The notes: generated by a model not told the origin, from the sequence alone. A DNA stretch of 64,000 nt from Tessaracoccus coleopterorum (GCF_011174705.1 NZ_JAANIJ010000001.1:682001-746000), one strand, 5' to 3'. Shown: positions 12,674 through 33,295, counted from the stretch's first letter. Numbers and translations are program-made.

Positions 12674-13158
12674 TGACGCGCATCGAACGCCGGGCACTCA
12701 TCGAGGCCCGCATCGACGCCGTGCGCGACGAGTACGGGCGGCTGTCCTCCGACATCGTCTACCGGATCGAGAGCCCAGCATTGTTCGACGCGGCGAGCCC
12801 GTTGACGGGCGCCTTCGAGAACGCCCTGGTCAGGGCCGGTTCACACGTCGATGACCTCGAGGAGTTCGACGACCTCGCCACCGAACTGGAGATCAGCTTC
12901 GCGGTGGCACGCGACCACGCCGAGACCCTCGGCATCGCCCACCTCCCGGAGTCGGCCCGACCCGATGCACGACGGGCCGGGAAGGCCGCGCAACTGGCGG
13001 CGGGAGCGACCTCGGACGGCGAGCGGCAGGCCGCCCTCGCGCAGGTGGTGCGGATCCTCGACTCCCTGGCGCTGCACTACCTACCGGCGCCGGAGGCGGC
13101 CCGACGCGCCATCACCGCCGGCGTTCAGGCGAGCGGAACCGCGGCCTCCGACGTGTAG
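12673..13158 (+). CDS. Unrecognised helical protein, intact copy of a paralogous pair
   Basis: An uninterrupted 161-residue reading frame beginning MTRIERRALIEARIDAVRDE, rich in charged helices and with no signal peptide or membrane segment. It shares a core (EFDDLATELEISFAVARDHA, then a GATSDGERQAAL stretch) with the truncated copy at 11742-12137. Its start overlaps the stop of the membrane-protein gene (TGATG). Its last 34 bases overlap the convergent encapsulin gene. The function is unknown. Paired paralogues around a membrane protein suggest a complex, but nothing in the sequence proves it. Confidence 0.68.
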   Translation: MTRIERRALIEARIDAVRDEYGRLSSDIVYRIESPALFDAASPLTGAFENALVRAGSHVDDLEEFDDLATELEISFAVARDHAETLGIAHLPESARPDARRAGKAAQLAAGATSDGERQAALAQVVRILDSLALHYLPAPEAARRAITAGVQASGTAASDV

Positions 13159-13916
13159 TCGAGGAAGGTGAACGTCTCCTGCAGGTACAGCGTCACCGAC
13201 GCCAGGTCGTGCGTCAGGTAGCCGATCTCGACATCGCTGCCCAACTGCAGGTCGTAGTCTCCCCGCGGGTCGTGAGCACGAAGGCGCCGTCGATCGCGGG
13301 CGCCCAGATGATGGGTCCGTCCACGAGCCGCTGGATGTGTTCGAGGATCGGGTAGCCGTGATCGGACGCCTCCGCCACCAACGTGTAGCTCTCCGCCGAC
13401 ATGAGCACGCTGTACGGCCCCTGCACGCCCGCGAGGCGGAGTTCGGTGACCGCGTGCGCGATCACATCGGGGATGTCACGGGGCTCGTTCGGCAACGCGA
13501 GGGCTTGTTGGACGCGTTGGCCCGGATACCGGGAATGCCCGCGGCCTCGTACCCTCGAAGATCGCGCGGTCCTCGGCGAACGCGAGCCGCCGTGCGGCCT
13601 CCTTCACCGGGTCCCAGTCGGAATCCTCCGCACCACGCTCAGCGTTGTCGATGTCCTCGCGGCTCACGATGAAGGGCACCCGCAGCCGCACCATGGGCTG
13701 CGCGACGCGCAGGTTCGCCTCGATCCCGTCGGCGGGCGGCTCGGTGGGCGCAAGATGGCCGGTGTTGGTGGCCGCCGCCTCCGGGCCGAGCGGGCCGGTG
13801 ACGTCGACGACGCGGCGCCCCGCGATGTGGCGGCGGAACGTGCGCGCGGCCTCCTCCTCGATCTGTTCCCAGGCCACCGCGTTGACGGGGGCGAGTTCGC
13901 GGTACAGGTTGTTCAT
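13125..13916 (-). CDS. Encapsulin shell protein (linocin M18/HK97-fold family)
   Basis: The shell-forming protein of a protein nanocompartment. The start MNNLYRELAPVNAVAWEQIE is characteristic of family 1 encapsulins, and further conserved parts are EEEAARTFRRHIAGRRVVDV, SREDIDNAERG, SAESYTLVAEASDHGYPI and the C-terminal strand region LYLQETFTFLDYT. Length is about 263 residues, as expected for the family. Frameshifts are near 13555 and 13262. The ATG overlaps the stop codon of the upstream DyP peroxidase gene, so shell and cargo are translationally coupled. The 3' end overlaps the convergent unknown gene by 34 bases. Confidence 0.94.
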
Positions 13917-14944
13917 CAGTTCTGTCCTTTCAGGCTGCCGATGCGGAGCTGGCCGGCCGGTGCCGCGGGTGGCGCGGTGACGGCTGGCGCGGGTTCAGGG
14001 ATGACGCGGGCCGCGGGCGGAGGGTCGTCGAGCAGCGCGCCCGGAGCAACGAAGAAGAGGCAGCCGGTGTGCGCCGTCGAGAACTCGAGGATGGCGTCGG
14101 TGGTGCCGGGCGGATCGCCGATGAACATGTTGTCGAGCATCCGCTCGGTGATCCCGGGGTCGCGGGAGTAGGCGATGTAGAACGTGCCGAACTCGCCGCG
14201 GCCGAGATCGCCGAACGGCATGTTGAGCCGCACGACCTCCAACTCCCGCCCAGCCTCGTCCTCGATGGCGTTGAGCCGAATGTGGGCGTCGGCGGGCAGT
14301 TGCTCGTCGGGAAGCTCGGTGTCCTCGAGCTTCCTGCGCCCGATCACCGCCTCCTGCTCCTCCACCGTCAGGGCCTTCCAAGCCGCGAGGTCGTGCAGGT
14401 ACTTCTGGATGTGCACGTAGGCGCCGTCGGCGAAGCGGGGGTCGTCGTCGCCGATGGTGGTGGCCCGGTCCGCCTCGGCGCCGGTGGGGTTCTCGGTGCC
14501 GTCGACGAAGCCGAGCAGGTCGCGGGTGTCGAAGTAGCGGAAGCCGTTGACGGCATCGACCACGGTGACGGCACCCTCCAGCGCTTCGAGGATCCGGGCG
14601 GCCAACTCGAAGCAGAGGTCTGCCGTATCGGCCCGGATGTGGAAGAGCAGGTCGCCCGGCGTCGACGGCGCCGTGTGCCGCTCCCCGTTCACCGCACGGA
14701 ACGGGTGCAGCCCGGCGGGACGCGGCCCGGCGAAGAGCCGGTCCCAGGCATCGGAACCGATCCCCGTCAGCAGTGTGAGTTCGCGCTCGGGGTAGCGGAA
14801 CCCCACCGATCTCGTGAGCCCGGCCAGTTCGGGCAGGACGGCGTGGACGGCCCGCTCGCCACCGTTGTCGATGGTGACGACCAGGAACATCGCGGCGGGG
14901 GTGATCCGCCAGTTGTCAGAGTGGGAGGTGACCACGTCACCCAC
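13916..14944 (-). CDS. DyP-type heme peroxidase, encapsulin cargo
   Basis: An intact 342-residue dye-decolourising peroxidase. It has the catalytic GxxDG motif in LGFVDGTENPTG and the conserved LFHIRADTADLCFELA and EFGTFYIAYSRDP segments. The protein ends in an alanine/proline-rich linker of about 30 residues followed by LRIGSLKGQN. That tail matches the known encapsulin cargo-loading peptide (IGSLKG), so the enzyme is expected to be packed inside the shell encoded next door. Start: GTG 14944. The 147 bases upstream must hold its promoter and that of the divergent malic enzyme gene; I see no clear box. Confidence 0.95.
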   Translation of the reverse strand: MGDVVTSHSDNWRITPAAMFLVVTIDNGGERAVHAVLPELAGLTRSVGFRYPERELTLLTGIGSDAWDRLFAGPRPAGLHPFRAVNGERHTAPSTPGDLLFHIRADTADLCFELAARILEALEGAVTVVDAVNGFRYFDTRDLLGFVDGTENPTGAEADRATTIGDDDPRFADGAYVHIQKYLHDLAAWKALTVEEQEAVIGRRKLEDTELPDEQLPADAHIRLNAIEDEAGRELEVVRLNMPFGDLGRGEFGTFYIAYSRDPGITERMLDNMFIGDPPGTTDAILEFSTAHTGCLFFVAPGALLDDPPPAARVIPEPAPAVTAPPAAPAGQLRIGSLKGQN

Positions 14945-15091
14945 CCTAGCCCGCCGCCCCAGCGCCCCGGCCGAAACCGCGAAACGGGACGGCCCTCATC
15001 ACGGCCCACCGGTCGACGGCCTGCTGCGGGGAGGCGGCACCGTGTGCCGGAAGCGCAACGAATCACCGGCGCGTGACACTAGGCTGGCGGC

Positions 15092-16806
<1,715 letters not shown>

Positions 16807-16808
16807 GC

Positions 16809-16836
16809 GTCCGGCCCGGCCACGACCGGGCCGGAC
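16809..16836. terminator. Bidirectional terminator between malic enzyme and gltX
   Basis: An 11-base-pair GC stem (GTCCGGCCCGG with CCGGGCCGGAC) around a six-base loop, three bases after the malic enzyme stop and ten bases from the gltX stop. It lacks a long T-tract on either side, as is common in high-GC actinobacteria. Confidence 0.75.
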
Positions 16837-16846
16837 ACCCGCGCCG

Positions 16847-18307
<1,461 letters not shown>

Positions 18308-18363
18308 AGTGCCCCCAACTCTAGTGCCCCGGCCCGGCCCGGACCTCAGGCACACTTGGGGAC

Positions 18364-18900
18364 ATGACCAGTGAGGAGACGCCCGGCGCCGACGTTGTAC
18401 CGACCACCCTCGAATCCGCGCGCTCACAGGCGGAGGCTGCGCTCGAGCCGGATCGACCCGCCAAGCTGACGCGCACCCTGACCTTCATCCTCGAGGACCT
18501 CGTGCCTGTGCCCGGCACGAAGATCCGGCTGGGCATCGATCCCGTCCTCAGCCTCATCCCGTGGGCGGGCACCGCCACCGGCGCGGTGTTCGGCTCGGCC
18601 GTGATGATCGACGCCATCCGGCTCCGCACCCCGGTACCCGTGCTGGTGCGCATGCTCGGCAACTGGGCGATCGACTGGCTGCTCGGCGTCATCCCGGGTG
18701 TCGGCACCCTGCTCGACTTCGCCTGGCGATCCAACAGCAAGAACCTCAAACTCCTCAACCGCACCATCGACGACCGGGCCCAGGTGCGCGACGCCTCGAT
18801 CGCCTACTGGATCTCTGCGGCCGCCATCCTGTTCAGCATGCTGGCGCTCGCTGTACTCCTGCCGATCGCGCTGTTCGTGTGGCTCCTCACCCGCGCCTGA
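18364..18900 (+). CDS. DUF4112 domain membrane protein
   Basis: An intact 178-residue protein. The DUF4112 core is visible around [20 protein letters not shown] and [20 protein letters not shown], with the paired P-G-D-x-I-P type motifs. Hydrophobic helices occur in the middle ([16 protein letters not shown]) and at the C-terminus ([20 protein letters not shown]). The function is unknown in the family. It precedes glnS by 30 bases on the same strand and may be co-transcribed. Confidence 0.85.
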   Translation: MTSEETPGADVVPTTLESARSQAEAALEPDRPAKLTRTLTFILEDLVPVPGTKIRLGIDPVLSLIPWAGTATGAVFGSAVMIDAIRLRTPVPVLVRMLGNWAIDWLLGVIPGVGTLLDFAWRSNSKNLKLLNRTIDDRAQVRDASIAYWISAAAILFSMLALAVLLPIALFVWLLTRA

Positions 18901-18930
18901 AGCCCCTCACCGAACCGGTAGCATACGGGC

Positions 18931-20605
<1,675 letters not shown>

Positions 20606-20625
20606 CCCGGCCCCGAACGACCTGA

Positions 20626-20653
20626 GGGTCCTGCCTCCGAGGAGGCAGGACCC
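20626..20653 (+). terminator. Terminator after glnS
   Basis: A 12-base-pair perfect stem (GGGTCCTGCCTC with GAGGCAGGACCC) with a CGAG tetraloop, 20 bases after the glnS stop codon and followed by CTTCGTCG. Confidence 0.8.
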
Positions 20654-20691
20654 CTTCGTCGTCCCCTCCCGGGACCGGACCGGGACGCACA

Positions 20692-20723
20692 GAGGGGCCG
20701 CGCGGTGATCCGCGCGGCCCCTC
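20692..20723 (-). terminator. Terminator after tuf
   Basis: A 14-base-pair perfect stem (GAGGGGCCGCGCGG with CCGCGCGGCCCCTC) around a TGAT loop, 22 bases downstream of the tuf stop on the minus strand. Confidence 0.82.
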
Positions 20724-20745
20724 AGAGACTCAGTGAGTCAGGAGA

Positions 20746-21943
<1,198 letters not shown>

Positions 21944-22046
21944 GAGGGCTCCTTCTAAGTCTCGCCACGCGGGATTGCGCGGCGTCGGGGTTGTTCCTCT
22001 TCGAGGGTCGGCTACCCGGCACACAGCCGAACGCCATACCTACCAC

Positions 22047-22075
22047 ATCGTAGCGACCTTGGCCCCGTACAACAA
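22047..22075 (-). promoter_or_regulatory. Putative tuf promoter
   Basis: On the minus strand TTGTTG (22070-22075) and TACGAT (22047-22052) are separated by exactly 17 bases, about 105 bases upstream of the tuf start. The -10 fits the actinobacterial TAnnnT pattern. It lies downstream of the fusA terminator hairpin, where a tuf-specific promoter would be needed. Confidence 0.5.
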
Positions 22076-22178
22076 ACCGTTCGCGCGCCGGAAGACATCC
22101 GGTTCCCCGACCTCCCACTCCCCGACCCACCGGGTCTCCCACGGCGTGGAGGCAGCGTCTCCCGCGGTGGAGAATGCA

Positions 22179-22208
22179 ACCGGCCGGGAGGTTTCCCTCC
22201 CGGCCGGT
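22179..22208 (-). terminator. Terminator after fusA
   Basis: A 13-base-pair perfect stem (ACCGGCCGGGAGG with CCTCCCGGCCGGT) around a TTTC loop, 25 bases beyond the fusA stop. It separates fusA from tuf. Confidence 0.8.
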
Positions 22209-22233
22209 CAGTGGGTTCAGCGAGCGGTCAGGC

Positions 22234-24313
22234 TCACTCGCCCTTCGCCTTGGCGATGATCTCGTCAGCGATGTTCTTCGGCGTCTCCGCGTAGGAGTCG
22301 AACTCCATGGAGTACGACGCCTGGCCCGAGGTCTTCGAGCGCAGATCGCCGACGTAGCCGAACATCTCCGACAGCGGCACGATCGCGTTCACGACGCGGT
22401 TGCCGTGCTGCTCGTCCATCGAACGGACCTGGCCACGACGCGAGTTCAGGTCGCCGATGACGGTGCCGAGGTAATCCTCGGGCGTCGTCACCTCGACGGC
22501 CATCATCGGCTCGAGGATGGCCGGGTCGGCCTTGCGGGCCGCTTCCTTGAACGCCTGGGAGCCGGCGAGCTTGAACGCCATTTCCGAGGAGTCGACGTCG
22601 TGGTACGCGCCGTCAGTCAGGGTCGCCTTGATGTTGTCGACCGGGTAGCCGGCGAGGACGCCGAACTGCATGGCCTCACGGATGCCCTGATCCACCGCGG
22701 GATGTACTCGCGGGGAACGCGGCCGCCGGTGACGGCGTTGACGAACTCGTAGCCCGAACCCGGCTCCGTCGGCTCCAGATCGATGATGACGCGCGCGAAC
22801 TGGCCGGAACCACCGGTCTGCTTCTTGTGCGTGTACTCGATCTTCTCGACCTTGCGACGCAGGGTCTCACGGTAGGCCACCTGGGGCTTGCCGATGTTGG
22901 CCTCGACCTTGAACTCCCGACGCATGCGGTCGATGAGCACGTCGAGGTGCAGCTCGCCCATGCCCGCGATGATCGTCTGGCCGGTCTCCTCGTCGGTGTG
23001 GACGCGGAAGGTCGGATCCTCCTCGGCGAGCCGCTGGATGGCGGTGCCGAGCTTCTCCTGGTCGGACTTCGTCTTGGGCTCGATGGCCTGCTCGATGACC
23101 GGTGCCGGGAACGTCATGGACTCCAGGACGATCGGGTTCGACGGGTCAGCGAGGGTCTCACCGGTGGTGGTGTCCTTCAGACCCATCACGGCGCAGATCA
23201 TGCCTGCGCCGATCTGGTCGATCTCCTCACGCTTGTTGGCGTGCATCTGGTAGATCTTGCCGATGCGCTCCTTGCGGCCCTTGGTGGTGTTGAGCACCTG
23301 GGATCCCGAGTGCAGCACACCGGAGTAGATGCGCACGAAGGTCAACTTGCCCAGGTGCGGATCGGCGGCCACCTTGAACGCGAGGATGGAAAGCGGCTCG
23401 TCGTCCGACGGCTGGCGCTCCAGCACGACCGACTCGTCACCGGGCTTGAAGCCGTCGATGGCGGGCACGTCGAGCGGCGACGGCAGGTACGCGACGACCG
23501 CGTCGAGCAGGGGCTGGACGCCCTTGTTCTTGAACGAGGTGCCACACACGACAGCGGTGAAGGTGTTGGTGATGACACCCTTGCGGATCGCGGCCTTGAT
23601 CTGCTCCACCGAGGCTCTTCGCCCTCGAGGTACAGCTCCATGATGTCGTCGTCAACGTCCGCGACGCGCTCGATCAGGGTGGCGTGGGCCTCCTTGGCGG
23701 CCTCGACGAGATCGGCGGGGATCTCCTCGACGTCGTAGTCCTCACCCATCACGGTCTCGCCGTGCCAGGTGAGGGCGCGCATCTCGACGAGGTCCACGAC
23801 TCCGACGAAGTCACCCTCAGAGCCGATCGGCAGCTGCAGGAGGACCGGGTCGGTGTTCAGGCGCTCGCGGATCGTCTTGACGACGTGGTCGAACGAGGCA
23901 CCGGTGCGGTCGAGCTTGTTGATGTAGCAGATGCGCGGGACGCCGTACTTGCTGGCCTGGCGCCACACCGTCATCGACTGGGGCTCAACGCCCGCCACGC
24001 CGTCGAACACCGCGACGGCGCCGTCGAGCACGCGGAGCGAACGCTCCACCTCGACGGTGAAGTCCACGTGTCCGGGGGTGTCGATGATGTTGATCAGGTT
24101 CTCGTGCCAGAAACAGGTGGTGGCGGCAGAGGTGATCGTGATGCCACGCTCCTGCTCCTGCTCCATCCAGTCCATGGTCGCCGCACCGTCGTGCGTCTCA
24201 CCGATCTTGTGGTTCTTGCCCGTGTAGAACAGGATCCGCTCGGTGGTGGTGGTCTTACCGGCATCGATGTGCGCCATGATGCCGATGTTGCGAACCTTAT
24301 TCAGGTCGGTCAC
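22234..24313 (-). CDS. fusA: Elongation factor G
   Basis: The GTPase that drives ribosomal translocation. It begins [20 protein letters not shown] with the G1 loop [14 protein letters not shown], has G3 [17 protein letters not shown] and G4 NKLDRTG, and runs to [20 protein letters not shown] at the C-terminus. Length is about 697 residues once breaks near 23620 and 22700 are bridged, which is normal. It follows rpsL and rpsG in the conserved str operon. Fragmentation in an essential gene argues for sequencing error. Confidence 0.96.
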
Positions 24314-24388
24314 TAGCTATGTCCTTTTTCGAAAGTATCAAGGATGAAGCGGTGAGTGCCCCGGCCCCAGAGGGACCGGGGCAGCAAA

Positions 24389-24859
24389 TCACCAGCGGTA
24401 GTGCGCGAAGGCGCGGTTGGCCTCGGCCATCTTGTGCGTGTCCTCGCGGCGCTTCACGGAAGCGCCGAGGCCGTTGGAGGCGTCGAGGATCTCGTTCATC
24501 AGACGCTCGGTCATCGTCTTCTCGCGACGGGCGCGGGAGAAGCTGACCAGCCAGCGCATGGCGAGCGTGTTCTGACGGTTCGGCTTGACCTCGATCGGGA
24601 CCTGGTAGGTCGCGCCACCGACGCGGCGGGACTTGACCTCGATCGACGGCTTGACGTTGTCGAGGGCCTTCTTCAGCGTGATGACCGGGTCGATACCGGT
24701 CTTCTCACGGGTGCCCTCGAGGGCGTTGTACACGATCGCCTGGGCGACGGTCTTCTTGCCGTCGAGCAGGATCTTGCTGACGAGCTGGGTGACCAGCTGC
24801 GAGCCGTAGACCGGATCGATGACGACCGGGCGCTTCGGGGCGGGACCCTTGCGAGGCAT
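24389..24859 (-). CDS. rpsG: 30S ribosomal protein S7
   Basis: An intact 156-residue protein, the standard length. It nucleates assembly of the 30S head. It opens [20 protein letters not shown] and contains the typical [12 protein letters not shown] and ALRWL-like [17 protein letters not shown] regions. Its ATG shares one base with the rpsL stop codon (TAATG), so the two are translationally coupled. It sits second in rpsL-rpsG-fusA. Confidence 0.97.
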   Translation of the reverse strand: MPRKGPAPKRPVVIDPVYGSQLVTQLVSKILLDGKKTVAQAIVYNALEGTREKTGIDPVITLKKALDNVKPSIEVKSRRVGGATYQVPIEVKPNRQNTLAMRWLVSFSRARREKTMTERLMNEILDASNGLGASVKRREDTHKMAEANRAFAHYRW

Positions 24860-25230
24860 TACTTCTCCTTCTTCGCGCCGTAGCGGCTGCGAGCCTGCTT
24901 GCGGCCCTTGACACCCTGGGTGTCGAGAGCGCCGCGGATGATCTTGTAGCGCACGCCGGGGAGGTCCTTCACACGACCGCCACGGACGAGCACCATCGAG
25001 TGCTCCTGCAGGTTGTGGCCGACACCCGGGATGTAGGCGGTGACCTCGATGCCGGAGCTCAGACGCACACGCGCAACCTTGCGGAGGGCGGAGTTCGGCT
25101 TCTTCGGCGTCGTGGTGTACACACGCGTGCACACGCCGCGTCGCTGAGGGGAACCCTTCAGCGCGGGGGTCTTGTTCTTCGAGATCTTGTCTGTCCGGCC
25201 CTTGCGGACCAGCTGCTGGATTGTTGGCAC
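24859..25230 (-). CDS. rpsL: 30S ribosomal protein S12
   Basis: An intact 123-residue protein of the decoding centre, starting at GTG 25230 ([15 protein letters not shown]). The streptomycin-relevant lysines are unmodified: one in [14 protein letters not shown] and one in [12 protein letters not shown]. The sequence therefore predicts the ordinary, drug-sensitive S12. It is the first gene of the str operon, with a long upstream region and a candidate promoter about 210 bases away. Confidence 0.97.
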   Translation of the reverse strand: MPTIQQLVRKGRTDKISKNKTPALKGSPQRRGVCTRVYTTTPKKPNSALRKVARVRLSSGIEVTAYIPGVGHNLQEHSMVLVRGGRVKDLPGVRYKIIRGALDTQGVKGRKQARSRYGAKKEK

Positions 25231-25439
25231 CTGCTGGTATCACTTTCGTCTTGGTGGACTGTACGTTTATCTTCCCTGGCTGCAGCTTCCCTGCCGCGGT
25301 CAGGACACCTTGCGACCACGAATCAGATTCACTGCCGTGCGGACTCAGCAAGTCCACGCTCTCGTCTGCAACGGTTGAGAGCGATCCACCATGCCAGGGC
25401 ACGCACAAAGGGGCCCGAGCAACCGGGCACCGCTGCAAC

Positions 25440-25468
25440 ATGCTACTCCACGCGCTGGCGGTGACCAA
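25440..25468 (-). promoter_or_regulatory. Putative str-operon promoter (rpsL)
   Basis: Within the 449-base gap between rpoC and rpsL (25231-25679), TTGGTC (25463-25468) and TAGCAT (25440-25445) stand 17 bases apart on the minus strand. A transcript would carry a leader of roughly 200 bases before rpsL. The rest of the gap holds only the rpoC terminator and no credible ORF. Confidence 0.4.
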
Positions 25469-25633
25469 ATGCGCGGGCCGTACCTACCCAACCACAAGGC
25501 ATGATGCGGTGGCGAACCCGGACACGCCCTCCGTCAGATCCGCCCGCTCCCCGTCGGCCTGCCCTCCCCGGGGAGCCCGTTTTCCACCCTCCGGGCCGAT
25601 TCCGGGCAGCGCCGGCCCATACCGCCGGGACGC

Positions 25634-25669
25634 GGAAAGGGCCCGCGACCGAGGTCGCGGGCCCTTTCC
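25634..25669 (-). terminator. Terminator after rpoC
   Basis: A 16-base-pair perfect stem (GGAAAGGGCCCGCGAC with GTCGCGGGCCCTTTCC) around a CGAG loop, 11 bases beyond the rpoC stop on the minus strand. It is one of the strongest hairpins in the window. Confidence 0.88.
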
Positions 25670-25679
25670 GGGATCAGAT

Positions 25680-29632
<3,953 letters not shown>

Positions 29633-29695
29633 CTACTTCGTGGCAGTAGGTGCCTTTGGAAAAGTCTGAGTTGTAGATCGGTGACTGAGGTGAAC

Positions 29696-32600
29696 TCAGA
29701 CTTCGCCGACGTCCAGGAAGTTGTCGGAACCGGGACGGCGACCGAGGTCGATGCCGAAGTCCTCGGCGGAGCGGATGTCGTCCTCGGACTCGCGCAGGTC
29801 AATGACCCGGCCGTCGTCGGAGAGCACCTCCACATTCAGACACAGCGACTTCATTTCCTTGACGAGAACCTTGAACGACTCCGGGATGCCCGGCTCGGGG
29901 ATGTTCTCGCCCTTGACGATGGCCTCGTAGACCTTCACGCGGCCGGGGACGTCATCAGACTTGATCGTGAGGAGCTCCTGCAGTGCCCATGCGGCGCCGT
30001 AGGCCTCGAGGGCCCACACCTCCATCTCGCCGAAGCGCTGGCCACCGAACTGCGCCTTGCCACCGAGCGGCTGCTGGGTGATCATCGAGTACGGGCCGGT
30101 CGAACGTGCGTGGATCTTGTCGTCGACCAGGTGGTGGAGCTTCAGCATGTACATGTAGCCCACGCCGATCTTCTCCGGGTACTTGTCACCCGTGCGCCCG
30201 TCGAACAGCGACGCCTTACCGGACGAGTTGATGAGACGCTCACCGTCACGCGTCGGCAGGGAGTTGTCGAGCAGGCCCGCGATCTCGCGCTCGTTGGCGC
30301 CGTCGAAGACGGGCGTCGCAACCTTGGCGTCGCCCTCGACCCGGCCGAGGCCGACGTCACGGAGACGCTCGGCCCAGTCGGCCTGGACCTCGGTGATGTC
30401 CCAACCGGTCTTGGCGATCCAGCCGAGGTGGTTCTCCAGCACCTGGCCCACGTTCATGCGGGAGGGCACGCCGAGGGGGTTCAGGACGATGTCGACGGGG
30501 GTGCCGTCCTCGAGGAACGGCATGTCCTCGACGGGGAGGATCTTCGAGATGACGCCCTTGTTGCCGTGACGGCCTGCGAGCTTGTCACCGTCGGAGATCT
30601 TGCGCTTCTGGGCGACGTGGACGCGCACCAGCTGGTTGACGCCGGGCAGCAGCTCGTCGTCGTCCTCGCGGTTGAAGACGCGCACACCGATGACGGTGCC
30701 GGTCTCACCGTGGGGAACCTTCAGCGACGTGTCGCGGACCTCGCGGGCCTTCTCGCCGAAGATGGCGCGCAGCAGGCGCTCCTCGGGGTGAGCTCGGTCT
30801 CGCCCTTCGGGGTGACCTTGCCGACGAGGATATCGCCGGCGCCGACCTCGGCGCCGATGCGCACGATGCCACGCTCGTCGAGATCGGCGAGCATGTCGTC
30901 GGACACGTTCGGGATCTCACGGGTGATCTCCTCGGCGCCCAGCTTCGTGTCGCGGGCGTCAACCTCGTGCTCCTCGATGTGGATCGAGGTGAGGACGTCG
31001 TCCTGGACGATGCGCTGGCTGAGGATGATCGCGTCCTCGTAGTTCAGGCCCTCCCAGGGCATGAACGCCACCAGCAGGTTGCGGCCGAGCGCCAGCTCGC
31101 CCTGGTCGGTGCAGGGGCCGTCGGCCAGCGGGGTGCCGACCTCGACGCGGTCACCGGGCGCGACCAGCGGGCGCTGGTTGATGCAGGTGCCCGCGTTGGA
31201 GCGCACGAACTTGTCAAGCTTGAAGCTCGAGTAGGTGGCGTCGTCGTTGGTGATCTCGATGATGTCGGCGGCCACGGAGGTGACCACACCCGGCTTCTTG
31301 GCCAGGGTGACGTCACCGACGTCGACCGCAGCGCGGTACTCCATGCCGGTGCCGACGAACGGCGACTCGTTGCGGATCAGCGGGACGGCCTGACGCTGCA
31401 TGTTGGCGCCCATGAGGGCTCGCGACGCGTCGTCGTGCTCGAGGAACGGGATCAGCGCGGTGGCGATGGAGACCATCTGACGCGGGGACACGTCCATGTA
31501 CTCGACCTCGGCGACGGGAACCTCGTCGGCGTCGCCGTGCTTGAGGCGCACCAGCACGCGCTCCTCGGAGAGGTTGCCGTTGGAGTCGACTGCGGCGTTG
31601 GCCTGCGCGATCGAGTAGCGGTCCTCCTCGTCGGCGGTGAGGTAGTCGATCTGATCCGTGACCTTGCCGTCGACGACCTTGCGGTACGGCGTCTCGATGA
31701 AGCCGAAGGCGTTGACGCGGGCGAAGGAGGCGAGCGAGCCGATCAGGCCGATGTTCGGGCCTTCAGGGGTCTCGATCGGGCACATGCGGCCGTAGTGCGA
31801 CGGGTGGACGTCACGGACCTCCATGCCGGCGCGGTCACGGGACAGACCGCCGGGGCCGAGCGCGGAGAGGCGGCGCTTGTGGGTCAGGCCCGCGAGCGGG
31901 TTGTTCTGATCCATGAACTGCGACAGCTGCGAGGTGCCGAAGAACTCCTTGAGCGCGGCGGTCACCGGGCGGATGTTGATCAGCGTCTGCGGCGTGATCG
32001 CCTCGATGTCCTGCGTGGTCATGCGGTCGCGGACAACGCGCTCCATGCGGCCGAGGCCGGTGCGGAGCTGGTTCTGGATCAGCTCACCGACGGTGCGGAG
32101 GCGACGGTTTCCGAAGTGGTCGATGTCATCGGCCTCGACGAGGACGTCGTCCAGCTTCTCCTGGTGCTCGTGGAGCGCGACGATGTACCGGATGGCCGAC
32201 ACGATGTCGTCGATCGTCAGGGTCTGCTGGTCGAACGGCAGCTCGAGACCGAGCTTCTTGTTGATCTTGTAACGACCGACCTTCGCGAGGTCGTACCGCT
32301 TCGGGTTGAAGTAGTAGTTGTCCAGCAGCTGCTGGGCCGCGTCGCGTGCCGGGGGCTCGCCCGGACGCAGCTTGCGGTAGATGTCGAGGAGCGCCTCGTC
32401 CTGGGTCTTGACCGAGTCCTTCTCGAGGGTCAGTCGCATCGACTCGTACTCGCCGAACTCCTCGAGGATCCTGTCCTCGCTCCAGCCGAGCGCCTTCAGC
32501 AGCACGGTGACGTTCTGCTTGCGCTTGCGGTCGAGGCGCATGAACACCATGTCACGCTTGTCGATCTCGAACTCGAGCCACGCGCCGCGCGACGGGATCA

Positions 32601-33168
32601 CCTTGCAGGAGAAGATGTCCTTGTCGGACGTCTTGTCCGGGGTCTGCTCGAAGTAGACGCCGGGCGAGCGGACGAGCTGGGACACCACGACACGCTCGGT
32701 GCCGTTGATGATGAAGGTGCCGCGGTCGGTCATCAGCGGGAAATCGCCGATGAAGACGGTCTGCGACTTGATCTCGCCGGTGTCGTTGTTGACGAACTCG
32801 GCGGTCACGAAGAGTGGGGCGGCGTACGTGACGTCGCGGTCCTTGCACTCCTCGATGCTGTACTTCGGCTCCTCGAAGCGGTGGTCGCGGAACGACAGAG
32901 ACATGGTCTCGTTGAAGTCCTCGATCGGGGAGATCTCAGCGAAGATCTCCTCGAGGCCGGAGCGGGTATTGACGTCGGTGCGTCCAGCGGAGAGCTGGGA
33001 CTCCACCTTCTCGCGCCAGGTCTCGTTGCCGATCAGCCAGTTGTAGGCGTCGATCTGCAGGTCCAGGAGGTTGGGAACCTCCAGCGGCTCATGAATCTTC
33101 GCGAACGAGATTCGGCCAGTGGACGAGACGACATTGGTGTTCTTCAACGCAGAGCGCGAGGCGGCCAA
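29696..33168 (-). CDS. rpoB: RNA polymerase beta subunit
   Basis: About 1,158 residues. TTG 33168 is chosen as start because GGAAGGA lies seven bases upstream and the protein then begins [20 protein letters not shown], as in other actinobacteria. The rifampicin region reads [20 protein letters not shown] then [13 protein letters not shown], with aspartate, histidine and serine at the usual resistance positions, so a sensitive enzyme is predicted. The C-terminus ends [13 protein letters not shown]. There is one clear break, near 30787, where a five-C run in GAGCTCACC(C)CCGAGGAG has lost a base. Confidence 0.97.
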
Positions 33169-33266
33169 GATTCGGTCCTTCCAAGAACGCTTGAAGCAGT
33201 TTTTCCGTGCACAGCGAACGACCCGTGTCAAGTAAACGGGCAGGGCGCATAGGCGGGCAAATGACC

Positions 33267-33295
33267 ACTATATACCAAACGGTCATAGCACACAA
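33267..33295 (-). promoter_or_regulatory. Putative rpoB promoter
   Basis: In the 336-base gap upstream of rpoB (33169-33504), TTGTGT (33290-33295) and TATAGT (33267-33272) are 17 bases apart on the minus strand, about 100 bases before the rpoB start. The -10 matches TATAAT at five of six positions. It lies after the rplL terminator, so rpoBC can be transcribed on its own. Confidence 0.55.

Noticed and set aside
24319-24883. Plus-strand frames antisense to rpsG
   Set aside because: Shadow frames of the S7 gene with no independent support.
30967-33252. A 761-codon open frame on the plus strand antisense to rpoB, and a similar 774-codon frame (26572-28896) antisense to rpoC
   Set aside because: Both are shadows of high-GC codon use. 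rpoB and rpoC are certain on the minus strand, and the antisense translations show no domains.
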